From Mya arenaria (lineage: Eukaryota; Mollusca; Bivalvia; Myida; Myidae): 64,000 nucleotides of DNA. A program made the position numbers and the translations under genes. The DNA lies in assembly GCF_026914265.1 (NCBI RefSeq), contig NC_069124.1, positions 12,293,723 through 12,357,722 on the forward strand. The letters run 5' to 3'. The stretch's first letter is position 1. Every line of letters begins with the position of its first letter. The notes under the pieces were generated by a model, which did not search any database, was not told where the DNA came from, and was given only the letters and a program-made list of their open reading frames with translations. Of the stretch, positions 1 to 61,000 are shown piece by piece.

Positions 1-47815
<47,815 letters not shown>

Positions 47816-48020
47816 TCCAATCTAACTATAGTGTATGCTGTGAGATGCGGACGTTATATATTTCCACCGTGAGACCTCTCCATTATAGGGTTTTTGTTTC
47901 GTAGTGTAAACGTTGTTATTATGTTATTAAAGATGTGCATAATATATAAAATTATATTGATTTTTTAAGCTAGATTCGTTTCCGTTGTAAGGTAGTTATT
48001 TATATGTATATGTTACGATA

Positions 48021-48061
48021 AATAAATTTATATGTTAGCGAACTATTTGTTGTTTAATAAA
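48021..48061 (+). terminator. Poly(A) signals of the sushi gene
   Basis: AATAAA occurs at 48,021-48,026 and again at 48,056-48,061, about 210-245 bp after the stop codon. They are the likely cleavage signals for the + strand gene. No intron is needed in the 3' UTR. Confidence 0.65.
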
Positions 48062-48150
48062 GAAAGCACATGAATGAAAGCATTTATTTCAAAATGATAA
48101 CAATGAATATCACAGATATATCATATATAAGAGCAAACGCGAATATAACC

Positions 48151-48211
48151 TCTCTCTCTTTCTCACACATACACACGCGCACACGCACGCGCGCATTCAC
48201 ACACACACACG

Positions 48212-48268
<57 letters not shown>
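48151..48268. repeat. CA/CG/CT compound microsatellite between the convergent genes
   Basis: Runs of CTCT, CACA/CGCG and a long (CT)n occupy the gap just beyond the + strand poly(A) signals. No gene is supported between 47,816 and 48,477. Confidence 0.95.
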
Positions 48269-48271
<3 letters not shown>

Positions 48272-48446
48272 AATTAGAATTATAATGAATAGCAGTCATT
48301 ATCAAAGACATACCGTCCAAGTTAAATTTCTAACGGATCATATAAAAACAAATGAACAGTAATAATTAAAAGAAAAAAATGAAAACTCGTGACTAACAAA
48401 TATAACCACTACCGTATGGCTTTACAAAGTAGAAAATTGGAGTTCC

Positions 48447-48452
48447 TTTATT
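48447..48452 (-). terminator. Candidate poly(A) signal of the minus-strand gene
   Basis: TTTATT on the + strand reads AATAAA on the minus strand, 26 bp after the stop codon at 48,478-48,480. A further copy lies at 48,083-48,088. If the distal one is used, the two 3' UTRs approach or overlap each other. Confidence 0.45.
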
Positions 48453-48477
48453 ACAAACGGGTTTTATGAAACACAAG

Positions 48478-49043
48478 TTACGATGTGTCTACAAGAGACA
48501 TCACATTATTGGGTATTACAGCCTCCTGCGTCGCAACACTTGTTTTCTTTGCAGGTGAATGCTTTTGTGGCGCTGGGGGTTTTGTGGATGATTTTTCCCT
48601 CGTCAGGTTTTTAGAAGGTTCATCAATAGTGACTGTCTTTTCAATTGACCCTGATGGCCCCCCTACTGGCGGGACACGCTCACCGGAAATGCCCACGGGA
48701 GACGGTGGCACGAGCTCTCCGGTAGTGTCCACCGGGGCCCATGCCGACCTATCAGTGGTAAGCGACATGGTGACCTCACGGCTCTGTGCTTTAGAGGCCA
48801 CTGTACTGTCCCTTATGTCGTCGGCGCTCAATGGACGTTCGCTTACTGATATTGGCATAGAGTTTTTCCTTAAATCCTCAGCATGGACTGTGTGCATGCG
48901 GGAAAGCTTCAACCTAAGCTCACTTGGTGGCGGTGCGGGGTTGAGAGGCTGGTGTTCCTTCCAATACACCGCACAGTTATTCAGGTAACTCCTCGCGTGA
49001 TCAGCTAGTTCACGTGTCTCCACTGCAGCATTTGTAGGAAGCT
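48478..49043 (-). CDS. w25: terminal coding exon of the minus-strand gene
   Basis: 566 nt from acceptor tttcag to TAA (188 codons with stop). It starts LPTNAAVETRELADHARSYL and contains a Pro-rich stretch (PLNPAPPPSELRLKL), a region with repeated GE(L/R)VPP motifs (GELVPPSP, GERVPPVG) and a Lys/Ser/Pro-rich end. The C-terminus is NVMSLVDTS. The opposite strand is also open here but shows no coding sense. Confidence 0.85.
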
Positions 49044-52000
49044 CTGAAAGGAGAGTTAATAGCCAATGCGTATTTTATTTAAGTTCACCGTAACATCAAT
49101 AGTTAGCGGTATAATTTTAGACCATGCACGACTAAAGCCAGTAAATGAAAAAAATAGAATAGAAGAGCATTTTTTCTTGCGTCGGAACTAGATTTTTGTA
49201 GTACATGTATGAAGTATTGGAATTAATTCTGACGCTCTGGCTTTAAACTTAATATATGAAATTAAGACAGATAAATGATAAATAATTACTCTAAAGTATA
49301 CCTACTTTCAGTCTTAACGTATTTGTCGAAGTATATCTTATCCTTGTAAAGCTCTTCTAGGTATTTCCGACAGTTCACGTTGTCGGGTGTAGTGGAGTCG
49401 GGCGCCGTGCGCATGCTGATGTCTGTTAAACCGGACGGCTCCCGGGGCGCTCCGTGTCGCTCACTGTACCGCGTGCATCGGTTAATGCCAAGCTGGGAAT
49501 CCAGGATCTCCGGGGGCTTGCTTAGCTATAAGAATATAAATATTTGAAATAACTATACGTGTGGGGTTGTATTAAAGAGTAATTGCGAATACGTTTTTTC
49601 TATTTAGTGTCCCTGCGTAAATGTATTGAAATCAAATAAGCAAAATATTCAAAATATGTCCTAATGCCTAATTATATTTGTATATCAGTTTCAAATAAGA
49701 CATAATATACATTGTTACACGAGATCAATGGACAGCATGCTCACTAAAGCTTTAACATAAGCTCTTGTATTTATAAACACTATTTCAACTGAAATCTAAA
49801 TAAGTTACAAAACACATTATCTGGCATAGAACGGTGTAAGATATGAAGAGGTACTGACTTGATTAATACTTCCAACAACCAGGAAAAACTCGTCATCTGA
49901 CCCGATGTTGCGTTTGCCCTTTGACATGCCCTGAAATGGTTTAAAATAACGAAATATGAATATAGATAATGCAATAGATAGACCGGGACACACCAGCTGT
50001 CAAAAACTGCCTGTTAATTGCACAAGCATGAAGAGTCGCAAAATGAAGGAAAGAGACACTAATGATAATGCTTGCGATTCAATTGATTTTAAGTTTTAAG
50101 TAGCCCATGCAAGTGCTACAAACCTGCATAGCGTTGTCTTCCTCGGGAATCAAGTTTGCATTGCCTGTCCAGGAAGACCTCAGCCCTGAAACAGACATGG
50201 CAACACATTGGTTGAAACGTAGCTCAATATTCGTACCTGATTTTAAACTGTATGCTATAGATATACCATCATAGTTTTCAAGACAATTATGTTAATAAAA
50301 AATGTAATGACAAACGTTAACTTTAATGCAGCACATATTATACGGAGTGAACCGTTCAAGCTGCTCTCTTACAGATAGTCAGTTTTGTCATTTTTTAACA
50401 AGTTGTCTCAAAATCGGCTGATTTGAGCATCAATGCATTCAATTCAGTCATATAAAATAATTTACAAAAAAAATGTTTGGTAAAACTACCGATCAGTTCG
50501 TTTTTCTGAAAGTGTTAGAAACGCTCATTAATTTTCGAACCAAAATCATAAACTGCGTTCTGGTCTTTTTTCAGCAGTCTTACATCACTAGTTTCCAGAC
50601 GTTTACGAGAAAATTTGCTCATTCAAGACACAAAATAAAAAAGTTGTTAAAACGATCAGTCTGTGAGAGGGCGGCTTTAAACGAGAATATGGACTTAAAG
50701 GGTCATGTATTCAATCAGCATTAATGGAACATGAGTAATGAAGTATTGCTGTTTCGAGCCCTGTAAGTGATTTTCAATAATCAATTGTATTTAATCACAT
50801 TAAGGCTTAAGACAAAATAACTCACTTGAATTTCTGCGGCTCATGTTTGGTCGTCCTTCCTCGAATGTGTCTGAGCGCTTGATCATCTGTGAGCCCGAAG
50901 CTGGTGGCCGCTGGGACTGGCTGCGTGCGGGCGCCTTCACCGGCTCGTGTCGCTCTATCTGGGCACTGTCGATGTAAACCGCATCCGCTTTAAGACCGCC
51001 CGTGGGACCTTTGAAGAAGATCTGAAATCGGATTTGAATTGTGTATGGTGTTTGTTGCGAAAAGTGTTACGCGGCCATCCATTGTAAATGGTCTGACCAC
51101 CTGAAAGGAACGGGTGTTTTCTTGCAATTTAATGGAAGCTTTTTTAACAAGCAGCCGTTTAAAGCTACACTCTCACAGATTTACCATTTTGACAACTTTT
51201 TTTTTTGTCTTTGAATGAGCAAATGTTTGCCTAAACTAGTTATATAAGACTGCTGATAGAAGATCAGATCGCAGATTTTCATCTCTCCGGTTTAAAATTA
51301 ATTTTAATTGCCTTAAGCGTTACTAACGGTTTAAGAAAAATGCATAAAACATCAATTATTAAACTTAAAAAATAAAATCTGCGATCTGATTTTTGCCAGC
51401 AGTCTTATATCACTGTTTTCCATGCAGTTTCGCATAAATTGGCTCGTTCCAAGACAAAAAAAAAGTTGTTAAAACTATCAATCTGTGAGAGTGAAGCTTT
51501 AAGAGAAGATGAATCCATTCTTTGGGATTCGCATACAGAAATGATAAAAAGTAGTACCGGTGTGGTTGGATGTTTTTCTTCAGTGGTTGGCTTGCCGTTT
51601 TTATCGAACAACCGCTGTTTAAGCAGACCCCGCTCCGCCGATCCCAACTGTCGACCCTTTAACATGAGAGTTGAATTCTTCAGCACATTGCTTGTTAGCA
51701 GTCACCACAAGCAAAACATAAACTAACTAAAATAAATTATTTAGAATTTATAACGAAAAGAGCAGTATAAGTAAAATTCATCGCACTTATAAGGATATGT
51801 AAGTACGTGTGCTGATGTACCTCAAATTCATCACACTCAAAGCAATATGTCAGTGCATCTGCTGCTGTATCTCAAATACATCACACTTAAAGGCATATGT
51901 CAGTGCGTCTGCAAATGTATCTCAAATACATCACACTTATAGGCATATGTCAGTGCGTCTGCAAATGTATCTCAAATACATCAGACTCAAACGGATATGT

Positions 52001-55000
52001 CAGTGCGTCTGCTGCTGTATCTCAAATACATCAGACTCAAAGGCATATGTCAGTGCGTCTGCTGCTGTGTCTTAAATGCATCACACTTATAGGGATATGT
52101 CAGTGTGTTTACTGATGTACCTCAAATACATCACACTTATAGGCAAATGTCAGTAGGATTACTGATGTACCTCAAATACATCACACTTATAGGCATATGT
52201 CAGTATGTTTACTGATGTACCTCAAATACATCACACTTATAGGTATATGTCAGTATGTTAACTGATGTACCTCAAATACATCACACTTATAGGCATATGT
52301 CAGTATGTTTACTGATGTACCTCAAATACATCACACTTATAGGTATATGTCAGTATGATTACTGATGTACCTCAAATACATCACACTTATAGGCATATGT
52401 CAGTATGTTTTCTGATGTACCTCAAATACATGACACTTATAGGCTTTTGTCAGTATGTTAACTGATGTACCTCAAATACATCACACTTATAGGCATATGT
52501 CAGTATGATTACTGATGTACCTCAAATACATCACACGTATAGGTATTTATCAGTATGTTAACTGATGTACCTCAAATACATCACACTTATAGGCATATGT
52601 CAGTATTTTTACTGATGTACCTCAAATACATCACACTTACAGGCATATGTCAGTATGTTTACTGATGTACCTCAAATACATCACACTTGTAGGCATATGT
52701 CAGTGCGTCTGCTGATGTATCTAAAAAACATCACACTTATAAGGCATATGTCAGTGCATCTGCTTATGTATCACGATTACATCACACTTATATGGGTTTG
52801 TCAGTGCGTCGGCTGATGTATCTCAGATACATTCTACTTAAAGGGATATGTCAGTGCGTCTGCTAATGTATCTCAAATACATCCTACTCAATTACATCAC
52901 ACTTATAGGCATATGTCAGTATGTTTACTGATGTACCTCAAATACACCACACTTATAGGCATATGTCAGTATGTTTACTGATGTACCTCAAATACATCAC
53001 ACTTATAGGCATATGTCAGTGCTACTGTTTGAAAATCGGAGTCCATTTGCTATCGATAATCGAATCGAATCAGATCAAGTAATTCGATTTACTATCGGAC
53101 AATAATCGAAAGTTCATATAATCATTTAGGAAATACATTCTATATACATAGTATAATCATGATCATTTAAATTGTTTAATCTAAAATTAGTATGTGTGAT
53201 GCTATAGTCGTGCTTATTGCAACAGTAAGTAAATATCCATAACCTTTTTCTGTCTTAACGAAAAAACAAAACACATACTAAATAATTGCACATCAATTGC
53301 AAAATGATGCACACCGCATCAAGTATGTTATCTTAGCATTTTATCCATGTAAAAACATATTGAATATTTGTGAACCAGCTTAACATTCAATAACCTATAA
53401 TATGGAAGATTTCATAAAAAATTCATAATACTTCACAAAAAAGTAAATTTGTTTATAACAAACGATACCACAAAAAGGTTTCAAAAACAGAATGCATCGA
53501 GCCGGGATCCCCGGTATTTGCAGGTTAGATCGGACCCACTACACCATAGATACCGACTATTGGGTTTTATGAAATATATATACAATTAAAAACAATTTAT
53601 TTTGGGAGACCTTGTAAGTTTTTAAGCAAAAGTGTTTACATTCACCGCATTTGTGTTAGAGACTGATCTCCCTTGTTAAAATGAACTCAACGAGAATTTA
53701 CCGGATGGAAAAATTGACATGTAACCTTATTTTACCGCGTAACTAAAATACGTAGTTACCGGAAGTAACATTAGCGACATCGATTTTGGACAACCACTAT
53801 CGATTGTCGCCGACTAAGCATTGTCAGCGACGATTTATCGATTGTACTCGATAATCGTTCCATCACTAGTCAGTGCATCTACTGCTGTTTCTCAAATACA
53901 TCACACTTATAGGCATATGTCAGTATGTTTTCTGATGTATCTTAAATACATCACATGTATAGGCATATGTCAGTGCATTTGCTGATGTATCTCAAATACA
54001 TCACACGTATAGGCATATGTCAGTATGTTTTCTGATGTATCTCAAATACATCACACTTATATGCAAATGTCAGTGCATCTACTGATATATCTCAAATACA
54101 TCGCACCTATAGGGATATGTCCGTGTGTCTGCAGATGTATCTCAAATACATCACACTTATAGGCATATGTCAGTTCGTCTGCAGATTTATCTCAAATACA
54201 TCACACTTATAGGCATATGTCAGTTCGTCTGCAGATGTATCTCAAATACATCACACGAATATGCATATGTTTGTACGGCTGCAGATGTACTTCAAATACA
54301 TCACACTTATAGGGATATGTCAGTGCGTATGCTAATGTATCTCAAATTCATCACACTTATAAGGCATATATCAGTGCGTCTGCTAATGTATCTTAAATAC
54401 ATCACACTTATAGGCATATGTCAGTGCGTATGCTAATGTATCTCAAAAACATCCCACTTACAGGGATATGTCAGTTCGTCTGCAGATGTATCTCAAATAC
54501 ATCACACTTATAGGTAGATGTCAGTGCGTCTGCTAATGTAACTCAAATATATCACACTTATAGGGATATGTTAGTGTGTTTGCTGATCTATCTCAAGTAC
54601 ATCACACTTATAGGGATATGTCAGTGTGTTTGCTGATCTATCTCAAATAAATCACACTTATAGGCATATGTCAGTGCGTCTGCTAATGTATCTCAAATAC
54701 ATCACACTTATAGGGATATGTTAGCGCGTCTCAGACTCATCACACTTATAGGGATATGTCAGTGCGTCTGCTAAAGTATCTCAAATACATCCCACTTATA
54801 GGGATATGTCAGTGAGTCTTCCAATGTATCTCAAATACATCACACTTATAAGGCATATGCCAGCGCGTCTGCTTATGTATTTCAAATACATAACACTTAT
54901 AGGCATATGTCAGTGCGTCTGCTAATGTATCTCAAATACATCACACTTAAGGGATATTTCAGTGCGTCTTCTGACCTTCCGTGTATTGTAGTCGATGTCC

Positions 55001-58000
55001 TCCAAAGGAGAAGATGTCTTACTTCTATCGCCGCCGACACTAAAGGCAACCTGGCGACCGGAGGCCGGCCTGATAGACTGGAAAAGGTGCAGAAAGTTGT
55101 GAATGCATTTTTATTAAACAATTGTGAAGATGCAAGCAAAATCAACAAATCTCATTTGGGATTTGATATTGTAAAAGGTAAATTTTTAAAGCTTTATTCT
55201 CAGACTTAGTCATTGGCACTACAAACGGTTGCAAATGCTAGTTTTCCTATTAAGCAAGGGGCATAACTCATCAATTTCTTTTAATCAGAGTGGTACGTCT
55301 TAGTACACAATATTATGGCGCTTTGTCATAATGAACTCGTGTATAAAGTTGCATGTTTAAATCGAAATGGATTCTTATGACTGGTAAAAGTTTTTGGACG
55401 ACGATGACCACAATGACAAACACATCACCCATAGCATAAATGCAACATCAAATTATACTTCATTCCTTACCACTGACTGCCGTTTATCCTCCTCCCCGTC
55501 TGTGCCGCTCGCCGGCTCGCCGAAGTCCCAGGAAGCCGTCGGCCCGAACTCGTCGTCCTTGTATCCCTGGATACCAAAAGGGGTTGGATTAGCTTATACA
55601 AAACGACTTAGATTGGAACCAATTCAAAGTGTTTAGCAGTTTAGTTTCAAATTACCAGACTTACACTTATTACAATAACCAGAATATATAATTTAATTTC
55701 TATCAAGCCTGTACATTTTAAAGATGCACTCTTACTCTTAAATAGAATTACCACAATTGATATAATTGTTTTAATATACCAAAATGGATAAATTCATGTC
55801 AAAAGCAATGGTTCTTATTAGTGATACCAAGTTTAATTTGAAAGAAAAATGCAGAAAACACGGTATTTCTACCATATGAAATGATAGTAGATCAAAGTAA
55901 ATCTTTTAGCATTCACCAATCATTTAATATTTTTGCGTTTTCAGCTAGTAAATACACAGTCATAATCTTGTTATTAATTATTAATATTTTCCAAAAGTGC
56001 ATTGTTAAGTATGAAGTTTAAGGTTGATCACTCAAAATTTATGTTTGTTATTTATGTGTTTGTACTGATTTTGAATAAGAGTGCACAATTTTTTGTTTTA
56101 CAGGATATCTACGCAGAAAACTTACCCCGACTGGACGACCGTCTGTGCTCCTCTTCAATCTCGGGAGTGCAAATACATTAAACCTTTTCCGCAGTTCCAT
56201 CTGTTTCAGATAGATGTCTTTAGGAATAAGTTTACCGTCAACATTTCTCTGAAAAGATAAATAAATCCGTGTAGGTAAAATAAATATTCTGTTGCAACTT
56301 CTATGAATAAGAATTTGGGATATATTTCCAATAATTAAGAATATTTTACTGTTGCAATACCTTATAATTAACGTTTTTGGTTCGAATTCGGATTCAATAT
56401 TCGATAGAGAAATCCATACCACAACATTCCCTCCTTGTCAAAATGGAACCCGTCTGGTAGTTCCCCACTTCCTTTGGGTTTTTCGTCAATCTAAATATGT
56501 CAGAGATAGTTATAAGTAAACAAGCGTAGTTAAGCTACAGCTTAGCAACAGAGTAGTATATCAGAATACGGGTGTGTGTGTAACAAAACTCGGTGAAAAA
56601 TAATTCAGGACAATCGCAAATGATGTTCTTATTTACAAGATTTGCTTACAATGTCGTCAACATTTTTCGCTGTGTTTGTCTTCTCGTTCCAAAAGTCAAT
56701 TTCATCCAACTCGTGCTCAATCTCATTCTTAACAATGTACTTGTCCATGAACGGTGCTCCTCGAGCCAGCGGCTTACGCCGCTTCCGGCGACGCTGACCG
56801 TTGTCCGTGTCCGTCTCACTTCCGCTGACATCACTTTGCTGGCGGCGGCCCTTGGCGCGCTTACGCATCGCCTTCTTTTGGCGGCGGCGGTCGAACTCTA
56901 GCTGATCTTGCTGTTCGCGGGTCACGAGCGCCCCACCAAGTTCTCCCTCATCGTGTCCGTGTCGCTAACAAAAACAGACAGTAAGAAACATTGATTACAA
57001 CGTCTAAAATATGAGGAAAAAAGTTTATCATTGCTGCAGACATGTATTTTTTAACTAAATAATAAATGTTTCGCCATAACTTAACCTGAATTTGAAGTTT
57101 GTATAAAAAATAAAACAATGACACATATAAGGATTGAAAAGTATTTTTCGACGGTTAAATTTGCAAAATTCCCGAGAGTTGTAAAATAACGCCAATGCGA
57201 GTGTACTGCATGAACGCATAAACAATGCTAATCAACACAAACATGGCATGCACCGTCTCACCTTCCTGCGCTTCTTCCTGCCGACCACGTCTTTGGCGTT
57301 CGACAATCCACCCGGAGGAGTCCAAGTCGCACCTGCCAGCCGCCGCCGCTAAAAAGTAGAAATGTCAATACACTTGCTCACTTAAAAACATTGTGGTTCT
57401 ATTCTATTACATTTCTTGCATCCATAAAAATCAAATATACATTCATGTAAGGCCACTACTTTTATATAAATTGGTTTTCAAAACCGGCGGGTCTAATTTT
57501 CCGAAAAGTACAAAAAAAATAAAAAAATGAATTTCACTTTTTTTTTCAAAATTATTTTCCCGACCGTATTGATTTTGGTGCGAAACGAAAGAAAAACGAA
57601 CAGATAAGAGTACGAATGCAGTAGATCTCGACTGGTTTGTTGTTCCGTAGCCGTATTCGCCGATTTATAGTGATATAGCATGTGAGCCAGTCAACTGTTA
57701 TGGCAGCGCCGTTGGCAATGGCGGAATTGACGATAGCAGTCATTCTTTGTATGAAATAATTAAGTTAAATATGTAGGAGTTGTTAAAATAACAATAGCAA
57801 AATACATTGGCAAATTTAACAACCGACACAAACAATAACTGTCACGTGATTGTTGTTTTTCCCCGCAAATTTAGGTCATGAAAATATTGTTGTTTATAGA
57901 TGAAAAATAAGTGGCAGCGGCTGCCATCGAATAAGTAGACACAAATATCTGTAAATTATGTGTGAGAAAAAATATTTTATAACATTTTATGGTTAAATAT

Positions 58001-61000
58001 CAAACAACAGTGCACTTAGTGTGAGTGGTGTAATTGAAAGTAAAATTCCTAGGTTGACACCGGTGACCTAGTTTCACAAGTTCGGTCGGTTGTGTTTATG
58101 GATTTTAAATCACAAACTGGTTTGGAAATACTTGTCATTGAGTCAATGTAAAGCTTCTGTTTATTCTAGGTTACATGTTTATTCATGTTTGGGTCAATAG
58201 TAGAGTAAAAACAATGAAAGAGTTGAACACATGTGTCAATGACATTTACTAATGCCAGGAGTTGTGTGCAAAACATTAAGATAAAACAACACGGAAAACT
58301 ATTTTGAATAAGTCCATTTTAATTTGTAATGAACTTGATATTTCACTATAAATGAGATTTGTTGTTGTAACCAAGGAATACTCTTTAAAATGAAAAATAA
58401 ACACTCATGAAGTATAGATGCCCTGTGAACGCATGATACACAAATTGGCGGAGTTGGGAGAAGATGAAAATATCCGATACATAATTATGGATTTCACTGT
58501 TACTATCATTGGAACATAAAGTTAAGTCACATGCTAGATTTATTATTTTGCTATGTGATTTTTATGTACTGATGTGGTAATTTGCTGCAAAATTTGAATT
58601 TGAAATGGATTTGCTGAACATCGCATGGTAAATATCCCGGTCCGAAAATATCCGGACTTAGCATGGATTGGGTTACACACAACTAGGACCCCGCATGGTA
58701 AAGGTTATTAAAACTCAAATCTAGGTCTAGTTTGGTTTTTAGTTTTTCAGGAATTGTTTGCACAATATTAAAGCACAATGTCTTCATACAATATAACTTC
58801 CTTATTTACAAAATTGGAAACTATTTCACTTTATTGACATTTTTCAATATTAAAATAACTGAAACAATGCTTAAAAAATGTAATGTGTTGTCTTAATACA
58901 GTGCAATTCTTGTGTATTTTAAAGCGTAAAATTTGCCTTCCCTTTTTTTCCAATTTAATATTGGTCAGTTTTTAAGTGTTCTGCATTCACTTTTGCTTTA
59001 GCTTTAAAGCTAAACAAATGTCCTGCCGAGTAATAGTCAATGTATCTTTGATAAAAAGTGTAGTTTATACATGTAAACATGTTTTATAGTCAATTTCATT
59101 TTATATGCACAATATGTAAGATTTAAACTGTGTGTTTAATTAGTACTTTGAGTGTATTAAAAGTTTAAAACAGGCATTAATAGCAGTTTAAAAATTTAAA
59201 ATGTCAAGTAAATGATAGAAATTTTCAATGTTTTTATGTTGTTCTCAGATTTTCACCCTTTAAGAGTATGTTTTGTGACTTTTTTCCTCTTTTTTTTTTT
59301 TTAGACCACCCGGTGGACATTTTTTCCAAAAATTCTTGTAAACCAAAAAATAAAAAAGGAGTGGCCTAACTTAATATAAAGAAAAATACATTTTAAGTGA
59401 ATTAAGAATTACAAACAATGTTTTGACGGTGGATTTTTAGAAAATGAGGATCATGATAGGTCACATTTGTTTAATGATACCTTTTCCATTAACTGCTTGG
59501 CCCTCTCCTCTTTCTCAGAATCGTCGGTCTGTGAAATAAAATATCATCCACATTGAAGCAACTGTTTGTCATCTTATGATCAAGATATACATACATCACG
59601 TGTCTATATAGCATGAGTACACACATTCATATCAATGTTATGTCAGTGATATATTCGGAAGCCTACCTCATATTCGTCACTGGATTCCGGTTCTTTAGGG
59701 TGCTTAATCACCTGAAAAAGATATGAATTCAATATTTAATTAAGCTTTAATTAACTAGTGAAACAATGGAACAATGTTCATTTGCTTCCGATATGTTGAC
59801 AAAGGAATATATTTGAAAAACAAAATACCTTTCAAGAAATACATATAGGAGCACATACCTTATCAACCATTTCTTCGGGGTCCTTCTGGAAAAAAGAAAG
59901 AATTGGAGATAAGTATGTGCATGATGTATGCATGACACCTATTGGATTCAAATACTGTAGAGGCGTTTCGTTGTGTAAAATGTTTTCACCATACAATTGC
60001 TTTCCTCCAGAAAGATGGCATTCGTTGCTACAAACACAGATAAGAAAATACTACAATATGAAACAAAATATCAAATTTGAAGCACCGCTTTATTATATGA
60101 ATCATTTTGACGTTTATAAGGCGTTTATTCGGTATAGTTACCTTGACCTCCATTTTAATTCGGAGCTCCTCTGCTTGTTTCTCCTTCTTCCGGCGCTCCT
60201 CACGCTCGCGCTCCTTTCGCTCACGTTCCTTCTTAATCCGCAACAGCACCTAGTTAGGAAAGGAAGTCACGTTATAATTGATACCTCATCGTGATTATAG
60301 CATAATAATTTTAATAACATTCATAATGAGAACGCAGCTACTGAACAAACAAGGGCAAATTTCGTTTCTTTCAAATACAAATTCTTAAATGAGTTACATC
60401 AAGTAAGTGACTTGCTGTGAACATTATCATGATGACATTGCCCCTGTCTATTAGTACTGTAGGTGCTTTGATTACTCTTATGTTTGTTTAACTGACAGTT
60501 CTGGTATTTTTATTTATACCATGTTTATTTATATATTTTTTAAAAATGATATAAGGAGTTAACTCTTATAAGAAACAAAAATAAACGAATTATTCGTCGA
60601 ACAGTAGAACAGAACTTTCTAGAAAATAACCCACTCTACAGAGGAAAAACAAAGCGCTGAAAGATTGCTTTGGTGAAATTAAACGCCAGTAAGTATTGAG
60701 TGGGGATGCTGTGGTTTGTCCATGAAATACAAAAAAACATCATTTGGCAGGTATGTGCTTCCGTAGAAGCTAGTTTTAAACGTTCCTATGATGTTTTTTC
60801 GTCTCTTACTTCGTCATCTTTGTCTGGTCGTGGGGTGGTCGGTGGTATAGGTTTCTTGCCGGGTGGAAACACGATGGGTCCCAAACTTTCACCACCTTGT
60901 ATATCTTTTCGTAGCTGCACACTCTTGGAAAAAACAAGGTGAATTATATTAGTCAGGAAAATCCTAACCTTTCAATATTCAGCTTTAACAATTGCTAAGA

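Noticed and set aside
48485..48988. 167-codon open frame on the + strand
   Set aside because: It is antisense to exon w25, which has the acceptor, phase and composition of a real exon.
53494..53546. Functional tRNA gene
   Set aside because: Box spacing and arms are too degenerate to fold as a tRNA. It is better read as a SINE-type remnant.
51809..54436. Open frames reading MSVRLQMYLKYITL and similar
   Set aside because: They are translations of the 50-bp tandem repeat, kept open by repetition, with no coding signature.
51785..54970. CRISPR-like array of regularly spaced repeats
   Set aside because: The whole 50-bp unit repeats with no unique spacers, and the surrounding genes are spliced eukaryotic genes. 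It is a minisatellite.
56048..56422. Unspliced reading through the w16-w17 intron
   Set aside because: The open frame through the intron is not the frame of w16, so retention would not join the two exons.
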